From NCBI GenBank assembly GCA_964630265.1, contig CAZVRW010000021.1:1-52339 (forward strand): a stretch of 52,339 nucleotides of DNA, written 5' to 3'. Shown here one piece after another: positions 1-8,499 of the stretch. The notes beneath the pieces are model-generated. The model was not told where the DNA came from. It saw only the letters and a list, made by a program, of their open reading frames with translations, and did not search any database. Source of the DNA: CAZBWP01 sp964630265 (GTDB taxonomy: Bacteria; Pseudomonadota; Alphaproteobacteria; Rhodospirillales; Defluviicoccaceae). The position numbers and the translations under genes are program-made. The stretch's first letter is position 1. Every line of letters starts with the position of its first letter.

Positions 1-1
1 G

Positions 2-85
2 TGCGGGCGGCGGGACTCGAACCCGCACTTCCGTGAGGAAAACGGATTTTAAGTCCGTTGCGTCTACCGGTTCCGCCACGCCCGC
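2..85 (-). tRNA. tRNA-Leu (anticodon UAA)
   Basis: An 84-nt cloverleaf reads on the minus strand. The acceptor 5' arm GCGGGCG pairs with CGCCCGC, followed by an A discriminator. The anticodon stem ACGGA/TCCGT encloses loop CTTAAAA, giving anticodon UAA, which decodes UUA. A long variable arm (class II, typical of tRNA-Leu) and a GGTTCGAGTCC T-arm are present. The base after the discriminator is C, so a CCA end may be encoded just outside the window. Confidence 0.97.
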
Positions 86-139
86 GCCGCTTCTCTCTTA
101 GGCGGCGGGCGGGAGGCGAGCAAGCGCCGATCGCCTGGC

Positions 140-757
140 TCACGGCGGCGGGATTTGGCCGATCACCTCGAGCGTGCCGTCGGCGCGCGGCCGGGCGACG
201 ACGGTGGCGCCGGAGGCGGGAAAGACGCCGGTCGCCCCGGTGACGACGACCTGGTGGGTCACCAGCACGATCACGCCCTTCGGCCGCCGGTCGGCCAGCC
301 ATGCCGCCAGATCGCGCAATTGCGGGTCCCGCCGCTCCGGAGTCTCGAAGAACGAATTCAGCGGCGGCAACGGCGTCACCGGGCCGAGGTTGAGCAGGTC
401 CGCCGTTTCCAGGCAACGGCACCACGCGCTCGACCACACCCCGTCGACGCGCACCCCCGCGGCCCGGAACTGCGCGCCGAGCCGGCGGGCCTGCGCGCGG
501 CCGGTCTCGTTCAGATTGCGCTGCGTCGAACAGTCGTCGAGGCGGAAGCCCGGCGGATCGCCGGTGCCGGGGGCCAGCGCATGGCGCATCAGCGCAACGA
601 CGCCACCGTTGCGCAGCGCTTGCCACGCCGCCGCCGTGTCGGCCCGGGCCCCCGCCGGCTTCAGCAGCACCGCCAGCCCCACCGTCAGCAGCACCGCCAG
701 CCCCACCGCCAGCCACACGGTGGCGACGACCTGCATCCAATCTCTCGCCCTCGCCAT
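140..757 (-). CDS. Membrane-anchored histidine phosphatase (phosphoglycerate-mutase-like superfamily)
   Basis: This 205-residue protein has one N-terminal membrane segment or signal anchor, then a histidine phosphatase fold. The catalytic motif LMRHALAPG supplies the phospho-acceptor His, and a later VTHQ supplies the second active-site His. The start at 757 is chosen because GGGAGG lies just upstream and the longer frame lacks protein-like sequence. The membrane segment is encoded by a near-perfect 24-bp tandem duplication around 656-703 (repeat of LAVLLTVG). It follows the small oxidase protein with about 28 bp between them, so it probably closes the cyd operon. The substrate cannot be read from the sequence; the catalytic domain is probably periplasmic. 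Confidence 0.85.
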   Translation of the reverse strand: MARARDWMQVVATVWLAVGLAVLLTVGLAVLLKPAGARADTAAAWQALRNGGVVALMRHALAPGTGDPPGFRLDDCSTQRNLNETGRAQARRLGAQFRAAGVRVDGVWSSAWCRCLETADLLNLGPVTPLPPLNSFFETPERRDPQLRDLAAWLADRRPKGVIVLVTHQVVVTGATGVFPASGATVVARPRADGTLEVIGQIPPP

Positions 758-785
758 CACGCGGCCTCCCCGATCCCGCCGGCCG

Positions 786-911
786 TCAGGTGCCGAGCAG
801 GCCGCGCAGCAGCAGGCCGACGATCGCCAGGACGGCGACGCTCGCCGCCCAGATGCCGACGAACCAGGCAAGCCTGCGGGCGAGCGGGCGCCTCTCGGTG
901 TCGGTCGCCAT
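786..911 (-). CDS. Small membrane protein of DUF2474 type, linked to the bd oxidase
   Basis: This 41-residue protein has a basic N-terminus (RRPLARRLAW) and one transmembrane helix (about residues 15-37). Its ATG overlaps the cydB stop in a TGATG junction, so it is translationally coupled to cydB. Size, position and topology match the DUF2474 proteins found downstream of CIO-type bd oxidases. These are analogous to CydX, which stabilises the oxidase complex in other bacteria. The stabilising role is inferred from family context. Confidence 0.85.
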   Translation of the reverse strand: MATDTERRPLARRLAWFVGIWAASVAVLAIVGLLLRGLLGT

Positions 912-1912
912 CAGTGGTAGCCCTCGTCCGGCCGCACCTTGCCGCGAAACACCCAGTAGGCGTAGGCGGTGTAGGCCAGGATCACCGGCAGCAGCACGCC
1001 GGCGCCGACCAGCAGAAACCCGAGGCTCGCGTCCCCGGCCGCCGCGTCTTCGATGCGCACGCTGCGCGGCACCACATACGGAAACAGGCTGATGCCGAGG
1101 CCGATATACGACAGCACGAACAGCCCGAGGGCCAGGGGAAAGGGCCAAGTCTCCCGCCGCCGCACCAGCGCCCGGTAGAGGCCGAAGGCGCAGGCGGCGA
1201 CCAGCAGCGGCACCGGGGCTACGAGGATGATGTTCGGCCAGGAGAACCAGCGGGCGGCGATCTCGGCGTCGAGCAGCGGCGTCCAGATGCTGACGCCGGC
1301 GATCGCGGCGAGCACCGCGGCGGCCAGCGGCAGGGCGAGGCGATACATGCGGTCCTGCAACTCCCCCTCGGTCTTCCAGATCAGCCAGCATGCGCCGAGC
1401 AGCCCGTACCCGGCGACCAGGGCCATGCCCGTTGCCACGCTGAACGGCGTCAGCCAGTCGAACCAGCCGCCGCCGTAAGCCCGACCGTCGACCTCGATGC
1501 CCTGGATGAAGGCGCCGAGGGCGATCCCCTGGCAGAACGCCGCGACGAGGGATCCGCCGGCGAAGCCCACGTCCCACCACCCCTTGTTGCGCTCCGACTT
1601 GAAGCGGAACTCGAAGGCGACGCCGCGAAAGACCAGCCCCAGCAGCATGGCGATCAGCGGTGCGTACAGCGCCGGCATGATGATCGCGTAGGCCAGCGGG
1701 AAGGCGGCGAACAGGCCGCCACCGCCGAGGATCAGCCAGGTCTCGTTGCCGTCCCAGACGGGGGCCACGGAATTGGTCATCATGTCCCGGTGGCGTTCGC
1801 TGCGGACCAGCGGAAACAGGATTCCGACGCCCAGGTCGAAGCCGTCGAGGATCACATAGGCGAGGACGGCGAAGGCGACGAGGATCGCCCAGATGAAGGC
1901 CAGGTCGGTCAT
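911..1912 (-). CDS. cydB: Cytochrome bd-type quinol oxidase subunit II
   Basis: This 333-residue polytopic protein is a full-length CydB/CioB. It has the N-terminal signature YVILDGFDLGVG and the conserved NETWLILGGGGLFAAFP stretch. Subunit II has no haem ligands of its own but is needed to assemble the haem b558/b595/d centre in subunit I. Together they oxidise quinol and reduce O2 to water at the inner membrane. It starts 16 bp after cydA and is coupled to the DUF2474 gene downstream. The short-Q-loop partner and DUF2474 neighbour point to the cyanide-insensitive (CIO) subclass, so cioB is an equally valid name. Confidence 0.96.
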   Translation of the reverse strand: MTDLAFIWAILVAFAVLAYVILDGFDLGVGILFPLVRSERHRDMMTNSVAPVWDGNETWLILGGGGLFAAFPLAYAIIMPALYAPLIAMLLGLVFRGVAFEFRFKSERNKGWWDVGFAGGSLVAAFCQGIALGAFIQGIEVDGRAYGGGWFDWLTPFSVATGMALVAGYGLLGACWLIWKTEGELQDRMYRLALPLAAAVLAAIAGVSIWTPLLDAEIAARWFSWPNIILVAPVPLLVAACAFGLYRALVRRRETWPFPLALGLFVLSYIGLGISLFPYVVPRSVRIEDAAAGDASLGFLLVGAGVLLPVILAYTAYAYWVFRGKVRPDEGYH

Positions 1913-1928
1913 CGCGCGCCCCCTCCGC

Positions 1929-3326
1929 TCAATCGCGCTGCAGCGCCGGTGCCGGCGTCAGCCCGGCGGAGCGGATTGGCGCCTTCGGCAACGCCGGGGT
2001 GTCCACCGGGCCGGGCGGCCGACCCATCAGTCGCAGCAGATAGAAGACCCCGACACCGAAGACCAGGAAGTAGACGACGATGAACGCCACCAGCGACGCT
2101 CCCACCGCCGGCGCGGCGATCGGCGAGATGGAGTCCGCCGTCCGGAGCAGGCCGTAGACGGTGAACGGCTGGCGGCCGACCTCGGTGGTCACCCAGCCGG
2201 CGAGCACGGCGACGAGGCCCGAGGGCGCCATCAGCACGGCGAGGCGATGAAACCAGCGGGCGTCATACAGCCGCTTGCGCCGGCGCAGGATCAGACTGGC
2301 CACGCCCACCGCCGCCATCGCCAAGCCGATCGCCACCATCAGGCGGAAACTCCAGAAGACGATGGCGGCGTTGGGCCGGTCCCCGGGCGGCCACGCCTTC
2401 AGCCCCTTCACCTCACCGTCCAGGTCGTGCGTCAGGATGAGGCTGCCGAGCTTCGGAATCGCCACGCTGTAGCGCGTCTCTTCCGCTTCCATGTCGGGCA
2501 GGCCGAAGAGAATCAACGGTGCGCCGCGCTGCGTTTCGAAGTGGCCCTCCATGGCCGCCACTTTCGCCGGCTGATGTTCCAGGGTGTTGAGGCCGTGCAG
2601 GTCGCCGGCGAAGATCTGCAGCGGCGCGACGGCGACGGCCATCCACATCGCCATGGAGAACATGGTCCGCGCCGCCACGTCCGTGCGATCACGCAGCAGG
2701 TGCAGGGCGGCGACGCCGCCGACGATGAACGCCGTCGTTAGGTAGGCGGCGAGCGTCATGTGCACGAGGCGATAGGGGAATGACGGATTGAAGACGATCG
2801 CCCACCAGTCCTCCGGCACGAACTGGCCGACCTCGTTGATGGCGTAGCCGGCCGGCGTCTGCATCCAACTGTTGACCGAGAGGATCCAGAAGGCGCTGAA
2901 CAGCGTGCCGGCGGCAACCATGAGCGTCGCGAAAAAGTGCAGGCCGCGCCCCACCCGGTTCATGCCGAACAGCATGACACCGAGGAAGCCGGCTTCCAGG
3001 AAGAACGCGCTCAGCACCTCATAGCCCATGAGCGGGCCGAGGATCGGGCCGGTCTTGTCGGAAAACACGCTCCAGTTGGTGCCGAACTGGTAGGACATCA
3101 CTAGGCCGGAGACGACACCCATGCCAAACGAAACGGCAAAAATCTTCATCCAGTATTTGAACAGCCGCAGATACACCTCACGGCCGCTCCACAGCCAAAG
3201 CCCTTCGAGAACCGCGAGATAGCTGGCGAGGCCGATGGTAAACGCCGGAAAAACGATGTGAAACGAGACGGTGAAGGCGAACTGGACGCGGGCAAGGATG
3301 ACGGCGTCCAGGCCGAAAATATCCAT
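1929..3326 (-). CDS. cydA: Cytochrome bd-type quinol oxidase subunit I (CIO-like, short Q-loop)
   Basis: This 465-residue subunit starts at the ATG at 3326, after GGAGG; upstream in-frame codons give no family sequence. It begins FGLDAVILARVQFAFTVSFH, with His23 matching the high-spin haem ligand. YRLVHMTLAAY carries the second ligand His and EHQPAKVAAMEGHF is the Q-loop signature. It is shorter than the 522-residue E. coli CydA, as expected for short-Q-loop CIO-type enzymes that resist cyanide. The gene is divergent from secA across a 267-bp spacer that must hold both promoters. Operon order is cydA, cydB, DUF2474 gene, phosphatase. Confidence 0.96.
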   Translation of the reverse strand: MDIFGLDAVILARVQFAFTVSFHIVFPAFTIGLASYLAVLEGLWLWSGREVYLRLFKYWMKIFAVSFGMGVVSGLVMSYQFGTNWSVFSDKTGPILGPLMGYEVLSAFFLEAGFLGVMLFGMNRVGRGLHFFATLMVAAGTLFSAFWILSVNSWMQTPAGYAINEVGQFVPEDWWAIVFNPSFPYRLVHMTLAAYLTTAFIVGGVAALHLLRDRTDVAARTMFSMAMWMAVAVAPLQIFAGDLHGLNTLEHQPAKVAAMEGHFETQRGAPLILFGLPDMEAEETRYSVAIPKLGSLILTHDLDGEVKGLKAWPPGDRPNAAIVFWSFRLMVAIGLAMAAVGVASLILRRRKRLYDARWFHRLAVLMAPSGLVAVLAGWVTTEVGRQPFTVYGLLRTADSISPIAAPAVGASLVAFIVVYFLVFGVGVFYLLRLMGRPPGPVDTPALPKAPIRSAGLTPAPALQRD

Positions 3327-3593
3327 GGGATGTTGATCCTCCGCGAACTTGCCCCTGGCACCAGTCCTCAAGTGTGACTGGCCAGCGATGTTTGCCGGCG
3401 GATGGGTGCATGGCAGCCATTCGCGCGCTGCATCGTCGCCCATCGTCCTGCACCGCTGCGCGCGTCCGACGCCGCGTCGGGCACCATGCGTTGACAGGGC
3501 GGGGGGCCGGCTCTACCTCTCTCGGGCGCCGCGCCGCCGTTCGACGCGAACCGCTGTGCGCAACCCGTGTTCAACCCTCCTCGGAGCTTCGAC

Positions 3594-6392
3594 ATGCTCG
3601 GTGCGATCGCCAGGAAGCTCTTTGGCACCGCCAACCAACGCTATCTGAAAGGCCTCGGCAAGACCGTCCAGGCGATCAACGCTCTGGAATCGGACCTGGA
3701 GGGGCTGTCGGACGATGAGGTGCGCGCCCGGACCGACTGGCTGCGAGGCCGGCTCGCCGAGGGTGAAAGCCTGGATGACGTGCTGCCCGACGCCTTCGCC
3801 ACGGTGCGCGAGGCGGCGAAGCGGACCCTGGGCCAGCGCCATTTCGATGTGCAGCTGCTCGGCGGTATCGTCCTGCACCGCGGCCAGATCGCCGAAATGA
3901 AGACCGGCGAGGGCAAGACCCTGGTGGCGACGCTCGCCGTCTTCCTCAACGCGCTGGAGGGCAAGGGCGTTCACGTGGTCACCGTCAACGACTACTTGGC
4001 GCATCGCGACTCCGAGTGGATGGGCAGCATCTACCGGTTCCTCGGCCTCACCGTCGGCTGCATCGTCCACGGGCTCAACGATGCCCAACGGCAGGCGGCC
4101 TACGCCGCCGACGTCACCTACGGCACCAACAACGAATTCGGCTTCGACTATCTGCGTGACAACATGAAGTTCCGGCTGGAGGAAATGACCCAGCGCCCCT
4201 TCAACTTCGCCATTGTCGACGAGGTCGATTCCATCCTCATCGACGAGGCGCGCACGCCGCTGATCATTTCCGGTCCGGCCGAGGACTCCTCCGAACTCTA
4301 TCGCCGGATGAACCGGGTGATCCCGGCGCTGACCGACGATGACTTCGAAAAGGACGAAAAGGCCCGCGCCGTCACCTTCACCGAAGCCGGCATGGAGCGG
4401 ATGGAAGAGTTGCTGCGCCAGGAGGGGCTGTTGCAGGAGGGCGCGCTCTACGATCTGGCCAACGTCTCCCTGGTGCACCACGGCAATCAGGCGCTGCGTG
4501 CCCACAAGCTGTTTACCCGCGACGTGGATTACATCGTCAAGGACGGCCGCGTCGTCATCATCGACGAGTTCACCGGCCGGATGATGGAGGGGCGGCGCTA
4601 TTCCGAGGGGCTGCACCAGTCGCTCGAGGCCAAGGAAGAGGTGCCGATCCAACAGGAGAACCAGACCCTCGCGTCCATCACCTTCCAGAACTACTTCCGC
4701 TTGTATCCGAAGCTCGCCGGCATGACCGGCACGGCAATGACCGAGGCCGGCGAATTCGCCGAGATCTACAGCCTCGAGGTGGTCGACATTCCGACCAACC
4801 TGCCGTGCGTGCGCATCGATCACGACGACGAGGTCTACCGCACCGTCGGCGAGAAGGACGCGGCGATCATTACGCTGATCGAGGACTGTCGCAGCCGCGG
4901 CCAACCTTGCCTGGTCGGCACCACCAGCATCGAGAAGTCCGAGCACCTGGCCGCCTTGCTGAAGCAGCGCAAGATCCCGCACCAGGTTCTCAATGCCCGC
5001 TACCACGAGCAGGAAGCGCAGATCATCGCCCAGGCCGGCATCTCGGGCGCCGTGACCATTGCCACCAACATGGCCGGCCGCGGCACCGACATCCAACTCG
5101 GCGGCAACTTCGACATGCGGGTGCGCCACGAGCTGAACGATCCGGCGGACGAGGTCGGCCGCGCCCGCATCCGTGCCGAGATCGAGGCCGACCGGGCCAA
5201 GGTCCTGGCCGCCGGCGGCGTCTACATCATCGGGACGGAGCGACACGAAAGCCGACGCATCGACAACCAGTTGCGCGGCCGCTCCGGCCGCCAGGGCGAT
5301 CCCGGCTCGTCGAAGTTCTTTCTGTCGCTGCAGGACGACCTGATGCGGATCTTCGGCTCCGAGCGCATCGACAGCATGTTGCGGCGTCTCGGCCTGGAGG
5401 AGGGCGAGGCGATCGTCCATCCATGGGTCAACAAGGCGTTGGAGAAGGCGCAGCAGAAGGTCGAGGCGCGCAACTTCGATATCCGCAAGAACCTGCTCAA
5501 GTTCGACAACGTGATGAATGACCAGCGCAAGGTCATCTACGAGCAGCGCCGCGACCTGATGGCCGCCGAGGACGTGGCGTCGACGGTCAGCGACATGCGC
5601 CACCAGACCATCGACGACTTGGTGGCCCGGCATATTCCCGAAAAGGCGTATGCCGAGCAGTGGAACGCGCAGGGGCTGCACGCCGAGATCCTCAACATCT
5701 TCAATCTCGATCTGCCGATCGCCGACTGGGCGGCCGAGGAGGGGATCGCCGAGCAGGAGATCCGCGACCGTCTCTACGAGGCCGCCGACAAGGTGATGGC
5801 CGAAAAGGTGGCACGCTACGGGCCCGAGGTCATGCGTATGGTCGAGAAAAGCCTGCTGCTGCAGATTCTCGACCAGGTCTGGAAGGAGCACCTGCTCGGC
5901 CTCGACCACTTGCGTCAGGGCATCGGCCTGCGCGCCTACGCTCAGCGCGACCCGCTCAACGAATACAAGCGCGAAGCGTTCGAGATGTTCGAGGCGATGC
6001 TGGTGCGGCTGCGCGAGCGCGTCACGCTGGTGCTGTCGCGCGTCGAACTCCGCCTCGAACCGGCGGACGAGCTCGCCATCGCCCGCGCCCAGGAGGAGCG
6101 CCTCGCCGGCCGGCCGATGCAGGCGGTGCACGAGGACCCGACCATGGTGGCGCTGCGCGAGCCGGTGGCCGACGAACGTCAGCCGGCCGCCTTGGGCGTT
6201 GGTGGCGCCGGAGAGGTGTCTGGTAGAGACATGGCTGGTGGAGACGTGGCGGTGGCTCAGGTGCGCTCGCGGCAAGCGGCCACCGCCGTCGACCCCAACG
6301 ATCCGAGCACCTGGGGCCGCGTCGCCCGCAACGCCCCCTGTCCGTGCGGCTCCGGAAAGAAATACAAACACTGCCACGGCACCAGCGCCTGA
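3594..6392 (+). CDS. secA: Preprotein translocase ATPase SecA
   Basis: This 932-residue SecA drives post-translational export through SecYEG. Walker A MKTGEGKT is at residues 102-109, the DEVDSILIDEARTP box begins at 210, and a second motor domain follows (TNMAGRGTDIQLGG). After the helical wing domains a poorly conserved linker of about 45 residues leads to the C-terminal zinc finger CPCGSGKKYKHCHG, which binds SecB or ribosomes. The ATG at 3594 is chosen because MLGAIARKLFGTANQRYLK matches the family N-terminus. It is a single gene, divergent from cydA. Its downstream side carries a dispersed palindromic repeat. Confidence 0.99.
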   Translation: MLGAIARKLFGTANQRYLKGLGKTVQAINALESDLEGLSDDEVRARTDWLRGRLAEGESLDDVLPDAFATVREAAKRTLGQRHFDVQLLGGIVLHRGQIAEMKTGEGKTLVATLAVFLNALEGKGVHVVTVNDYLAHRDSEWMGSIYRFLGLTVGCIVHGLNDAQRQAAYAADVTYGTNNEFGFDYLRDNMKFRLEEMTQRPFNFAIVDEVDSILIDEARTPLIISGPAEDSSELYRRMNRVIPALTDDDFEKDEKARAVTFTEAGMERMEELLRQEGLLQEGALYDLANVSLVHHGNQALRAHKLFTRDVDYIVKDGRVVIIDEFTGRMMEGRRYSEGLHQSLEAKEEVPIQQENQTLASITFQNYFRLYPKLAGMTGTAMTEAGEFAEIYSLEVVDIPTNLPCVRIDHDDEVYRTVGEKDAAIITLIEDCRSRGQPCLVGTTSIEKSEHLAALLKQRKIPHQVLNARYHEQEAQIIAQAGISGAVTIATNMAGRGTDIQLGGNFDMRVRHELNDPADEVGRARIRAEIEADRAKVLAAGGVYIIGTERHESRRIDNQLRGRSGRQGDPGSSKFFLSLQDDLMRIFGSERIDSMLRRLGLEEGEAIVHPWVNKALEKAQQKVEARNFDIRKNLLKFDNVMNDQRKVIYEQRRDLMAAEDVASTVSDMRHQTIDDLVARHIPEKAYAEQWNAQGLHAEILNIFNLDLPIADWAAEEGIAEQEIRDRLYEAADKVMAEKVARYGPEVMRMVEKSLLLQILDQVWKEHLLGLDHLRQGIGLRAYAQRDPLNEYKREAFEMFEAMLVRLRERVTLVLSRVELRLEPADELAIARAQEERLAGRPMQAVHEDPTMVALREPVADERQPAALGVGGAGEVSGRDMAGGDVAVAQVRSRQAATAVDPNDPSTWGRVARNAPCPCGSGKKYKHCHGTSA

Positions 6393-6474
6393 CCCACGTC
6401 CGCCGCCGGCCGGAAAAACGAAAGCAAGAGGCTGGAATGACGAGGCAGGTGCGCCGTGCCTCGCCACCCCTCCG

Positions 6475-6578
6475 CCGTCATCGCGAGCAGAGCGAAGCAA
6501 TTCAGGGCCACCGCTTCCCCCTTCGCAAGCGAAGGCGTCCCGCCGGATCGCCTCGCCTGTTCTCTGCCCGCGATGACG
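6475..6578. repeat. Dispersed palindromic repeat with CGTCATCGCGAGC ends
   Basis: The left end CCGTCATCGCGAGCAGAG and the right end CTCTGCCCGCGATGACGA are near-inverted copies about 100 bp apart. A perfect inner hairpin (CCTTCGC..GCGAAGG, 6520-6535) lies between them. The left arm continues into AGCGAAGCAATTCAGG. This matches the widespread REP-like family typified by CGTCATTGCGAGC...GAAGCAATCC that is scattered in many proteobacterial genomes. It lies about 80 bp after the secA stop and may act as a transcript-stabilising or terminating structure. Confidence 0.75.
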
Positions 6579-6612
6579 ACCTCACGCCGTTCACACAACT
6601 CCGCGATGCGCC

Positions 6613-6654
6613 AAAAAAGTGCGGGATCCGGTCACCATCGTGGCCGGATCCCGC
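6613..6654 (-). terminator. Strong intrinsic terminator for the short sigma-54 transcript
   Basis: On the minus strand a perfect 11-bp stem GCGGGATCCGG/CCGGATCCCGC is followed within two bases by TTTTTT. The 12-nt loop itself contains CAC/GTG. There is no T-run on the plus side, so the terminator is directional and serves transcripts coming from about 6880. A second small hairpin, GCACCT/AGGTGC (6665-6680), sits immediately before it. Confidence 0.85.
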
Positions 6655-6670
6655 GAGGCGTGAAGCACCT

Positions 6671-6877
6671 TTACAGGTGCGGGGGGAGGGGTCGCTGCAC
6701 CAGCCGGCGGGCGATCAGCGCCACCATGGTCCCGCGCCGCCCCCCGCAGGCGCCGGGGGACGCCGCGCCGACGGCCGCCGGGGGGACGGCTGGGCCAGTG
6801 GCCAGCGGGGCGTTGGGCAGCGGGGTCGAGACGATGTTGCGGGTCACGGCGGCGGTGTCCTTCGCATGTTCACCCAT
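6671..6877 (-). CDS. Possible 68-residue small protein inside the sigma-54 transcript
   Basis: An open frame of 68 codons runs from an ATG only about 4 nt after the predicted transcription start to a TAA inside a hairpin just before the terminator. By my count third positions are about 91% G/C, versus about 76% and 68% at positions one and two, which fits coding sequence in this genome. The product is Ala/Pro-rich with a basic C-terminus (ALIARRLVQRPLPPHL) and no recognised domain. There is no ribosome-binding site, so it would be leaderless. I cannot decide between this and a non-coding RNA. Confidence 0.35.
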   Translation of the reverse strand: MGEHAKDTAAVTRNIVSTPLPNAPLATGPAVPPAAVGAASPGACGGRRGTMVALIARRLVQRPLPPHL

Positions 6878-6891
6878 GATGCCCCAAGCAC

Positions 6892-6908
6892 AGCAAACCG
6901 CGTGCCAA
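6892..6908 (-). promoter_or_regulatory. Sigma-54 (RpoN) promoter for the short transcript
   Basis: The minus strand reads TTGGCACGCGGTTTGCT. This has the invariant GG (-24) and GC (-12) exactly 10 nt apart and matches the consensus TGGCACG-N4-TTGCW. A palindromic enhancer candidate lies at 7012-7028, centred about 140 bp upstream of the predicted start. Confidence 0.88.
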
Positions 6909-7011
6909 GTGCCGACACGCCGGCAAATTAGCAGAAACGCGAGCCTGTACGGAGCGTTGGCGCGCGCGGATCATGGCGATTGGCGCGCGCCTCGCCGGCC
7001 GGTCGCGTGCT

Positions 7012-7028
7012 GTCTCTCAGTTTGAGAC
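7012..7028. promoter_or_regulatory. Candidate enhancer site (TCTCA-N3-TGAGA) upstream of the short transcript
   Basis: TCTCAGTTTGAGA (7015-7027) is a perfect 5-3-5 palindrome. A further TGAGAC half-site occurs one helical turn away at 7034-7039. The palindrome nearly matches the site at 12881-12895 upstream of the other sigma-54 promoter. The spacing is normal for a sigma-54 activator, and the adjacent LuxO-type regulator is the obvious candidate to bind it. LuxO sites have the same 5-3-5 plan with a different sequence. Confidence 0.7.
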
Positions 7029-7059
7029 CAGGGATGAGACGCGCCCGCCGGCTTTCGCC

Positions 7060-8499
7060 TCAGCCGTCGGCCGACGTCTCCTCGGCGTCCGTGCCGCGCC
7101 AGGCGCGCAGCCGGCGGTAGATGGTGGCCGGGGCGATGTCCAGCAGCACCGCCGCCCGGCGCACGTCGCCGCCGCAGCGCATGATCGCCGTCTCGATCGC
7201 CGCGCGTTCCACCTCGGCCAGCGGTCGGATGCTCAGCGCCAGCGTCGCCAGGTCGCGGTCGGCGCGGGGTTCCGCCACCGGTGGCGGCGGGGCGATTGCC
7301 AGCGGCGGCGCCGCCCTGAGCCAGTCGGGCAGCATCGCCACGCCCACCCGCGCGCCGTCGTGCAGGACGACGACGTTACGCACCACGTTCTGCAATTCGC
7401 GCACGTTCCCCGGCCACGTATAGCTGCCGAGCACCGCCGCGGCGGCCGCGCCGAAATCGTCGAACGCCTTGCCCTCCTCGGCCGCGTAGTCGGCGAGCAG
7501 TCGGCGGGCGATCAGCATGACGTCGCCGTCGCGTTCGCGCAGTGGCGGCAGGTGCACGGGAATCACGTGCAGGCGATAGAACAGGTCTTCGCGGAATCGC
7601 CCGGCCGTCACCTCCTGCCGCGGGTCGCGGTTGGTGGCGCAGACGAAGCGGACGTCGACGCGTTCCGGGCGCGCCCCGCCGACGCGGGTAAACGTGCCGG
7701 TCTGGACGAAGCGCAACAGCTTGGCCTGCAAGGCTAGGTCCATCTCGCAGATTTCGTCCAGGAACAACGTGCCGCCGTCGGCCTGATGGGCGGCACCGCT
7801 GCGATCGGCGACGGCGCCACTGAAGGCGCCCCTCACGTGGCCGAAGATCTCGCTTTCCATCAGGTCGCGCGGGATGGCGGCGCAGTTGAGGGGGAGGAAC
7901 GGCCCGTCGCGGCGCCGGCTCAGGTCGTGCACCGCCTGCGCCGCCACCTCCTTGCCGGTGCCGCTCTCGCCGGTCAGGAACACCGTGGCATCGCTGGCGG
8001 CGGCGCTCTCGAGGCTGCGGTAGACCGCCTGCATGGCCAAGCTCGCGCCGATGAAGCCCTGAAAGGCGTCGCGGTCGATGCGCTCGCGATAGGTGCGGAC
8101 GACGCGGGCCAGAGCCTGTTTGTCCAGATGCGTGCGCAGCGTCACCCGCAGGCGTTCGGCGGCGATGGGCTTCGCCAGGAAGTCGCTGGCGCCGGCGCGC
8201 ATGGCAGCGACCGCGGCCTCCAGCGAGCCGTGGGCGGTGACGACGATCACCGGCGTTGCCGGATCCCGCGCCCGGAACTCCGTCAGCACCTGCATGCCGT
8301 CGATGTCCGGCAGGCGCAGGTCGAGCAGCAACGCGTCGGGCGGGGCCTCGCTCAGCGCCGCCAATGCGGCGCCGCCGGTGGCGACGTGCTGCACGTCATA
8401 GGGCTCCCGCCGCAGGAAGCCTTCGTAGGTGCGCGCCAGTGCCGGCGTGTCCTCCACCAGGAGGATGCGGGCGCGGCGGCCGGCGCTTGGCACGTTCAC
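7060..8499 (-). CDS. LuxO-type sigma-54-dependent response regulator
   Basis: This 479-residue NtrC-family activator has a receiver domain (phospho-acceptor Asp60 in LLLDLRLPD), an AAA+ domain and a Fis-type helix-turn-helix (AAVLLDIAPATIYRRLRAW). Walker A is GESGTGKE at 177-184 and Walker B is GGTLFLDE at 242-249. The central FLDEICEMDLALQAKLLRF region and the C-terminus resemble LuxO more than NtrC. The sigma-54 contact loop is GAFSGA (224-229) rather than GAFTGA, a conservative change. It starts with GTG, overlapping the kinase stop by 4 nt. It probably activates the two sigma-54 promoters flanking this operon. Confidence 0.93.
   Translation of the reverse strand: MNVPSAGRRARILLVEDTPALARTYEGFLRREPYDVQHVATGGAALAALSEAPPDALLLDLRLPDIDGMQVLTEFRARDPATPVIVVTAHGSLEAAVAAMRAGASDFLAKPIAAERLRVTLRTHLDKQALARVVRTYRERIDRDAFQGFIGASLAMQAVYRSLESAAASDATVFLTGESGTGKEVAAQAVHDLSRRRDGPFLPLNCAAIPRDLMESEIFGHVRGAFSGAVADRSGAAHQADGGTLFLDEICEMDLALQAKLLRFVQTGTFTRVGGARPERVDVRFVCATNRDPRQEVTAGRFREDLFYRLHVIPVHLPPLRERDGDVMLIARRLLADYAAEEGKAFDDFGAAAAAVLGSYTWPGNVRELQNVVRNVVVLHDGARVGVAMLPDWLRAAPPLAIAPPPPVAEPRADRDLATLALSIRPLAEVERAAIETAIMRCGGDVRRAAVLLDIAPATIYRRLRAWRGTDAEETSADG

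Larger units (their letters stand above)
6613..6881 (-). ncRNA. Candidate sigma-54-dependent short transcript (regulatory RNA or leaderless mRNA)
   Basis: A consensus sigma-54 promoter at 6892-6908 predicts a start near 6881, and a strong intrinsic terminator ends the transcript near 6613, giving about 270 nt. Near its 3' end the RNA carries a C-rich run, CCCCUCCCCCCG, which could pair with Shine-Dalgarno sequences. It lies just downstream of a LuxO-type regulator gene; LuxO in Vibrio activates the Qrr small RNAs through sigma-54. The RNA interpretation is inferred: the same interval holds a 68-codon frame with coding-like composition, so it could instead be a small mRNA. Confidence 0.5.

Noticed and set aside
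86..139. GC-rich inverted repeat between tRNA-Leu and the phosphatase gene
   Set aside because: It lacks a T-run and may only reflect GC-rich sequence, so it is not called as a terminator.
155..2083. Plus-strand frame of 642 codons over the cyd operon
   Set aside because: Arg/Gly/Pro-rich translation without motifs, antisense to clear cydB and the phosphatase gene.
3513..6500. Long minus-strand open frame (995 codons) opposite secA
   Set aside because: It is the shadow of the real secA gene: the plus strand encodes a full SecA with all motifs, and high GC removes stop codons from the opposite frame.
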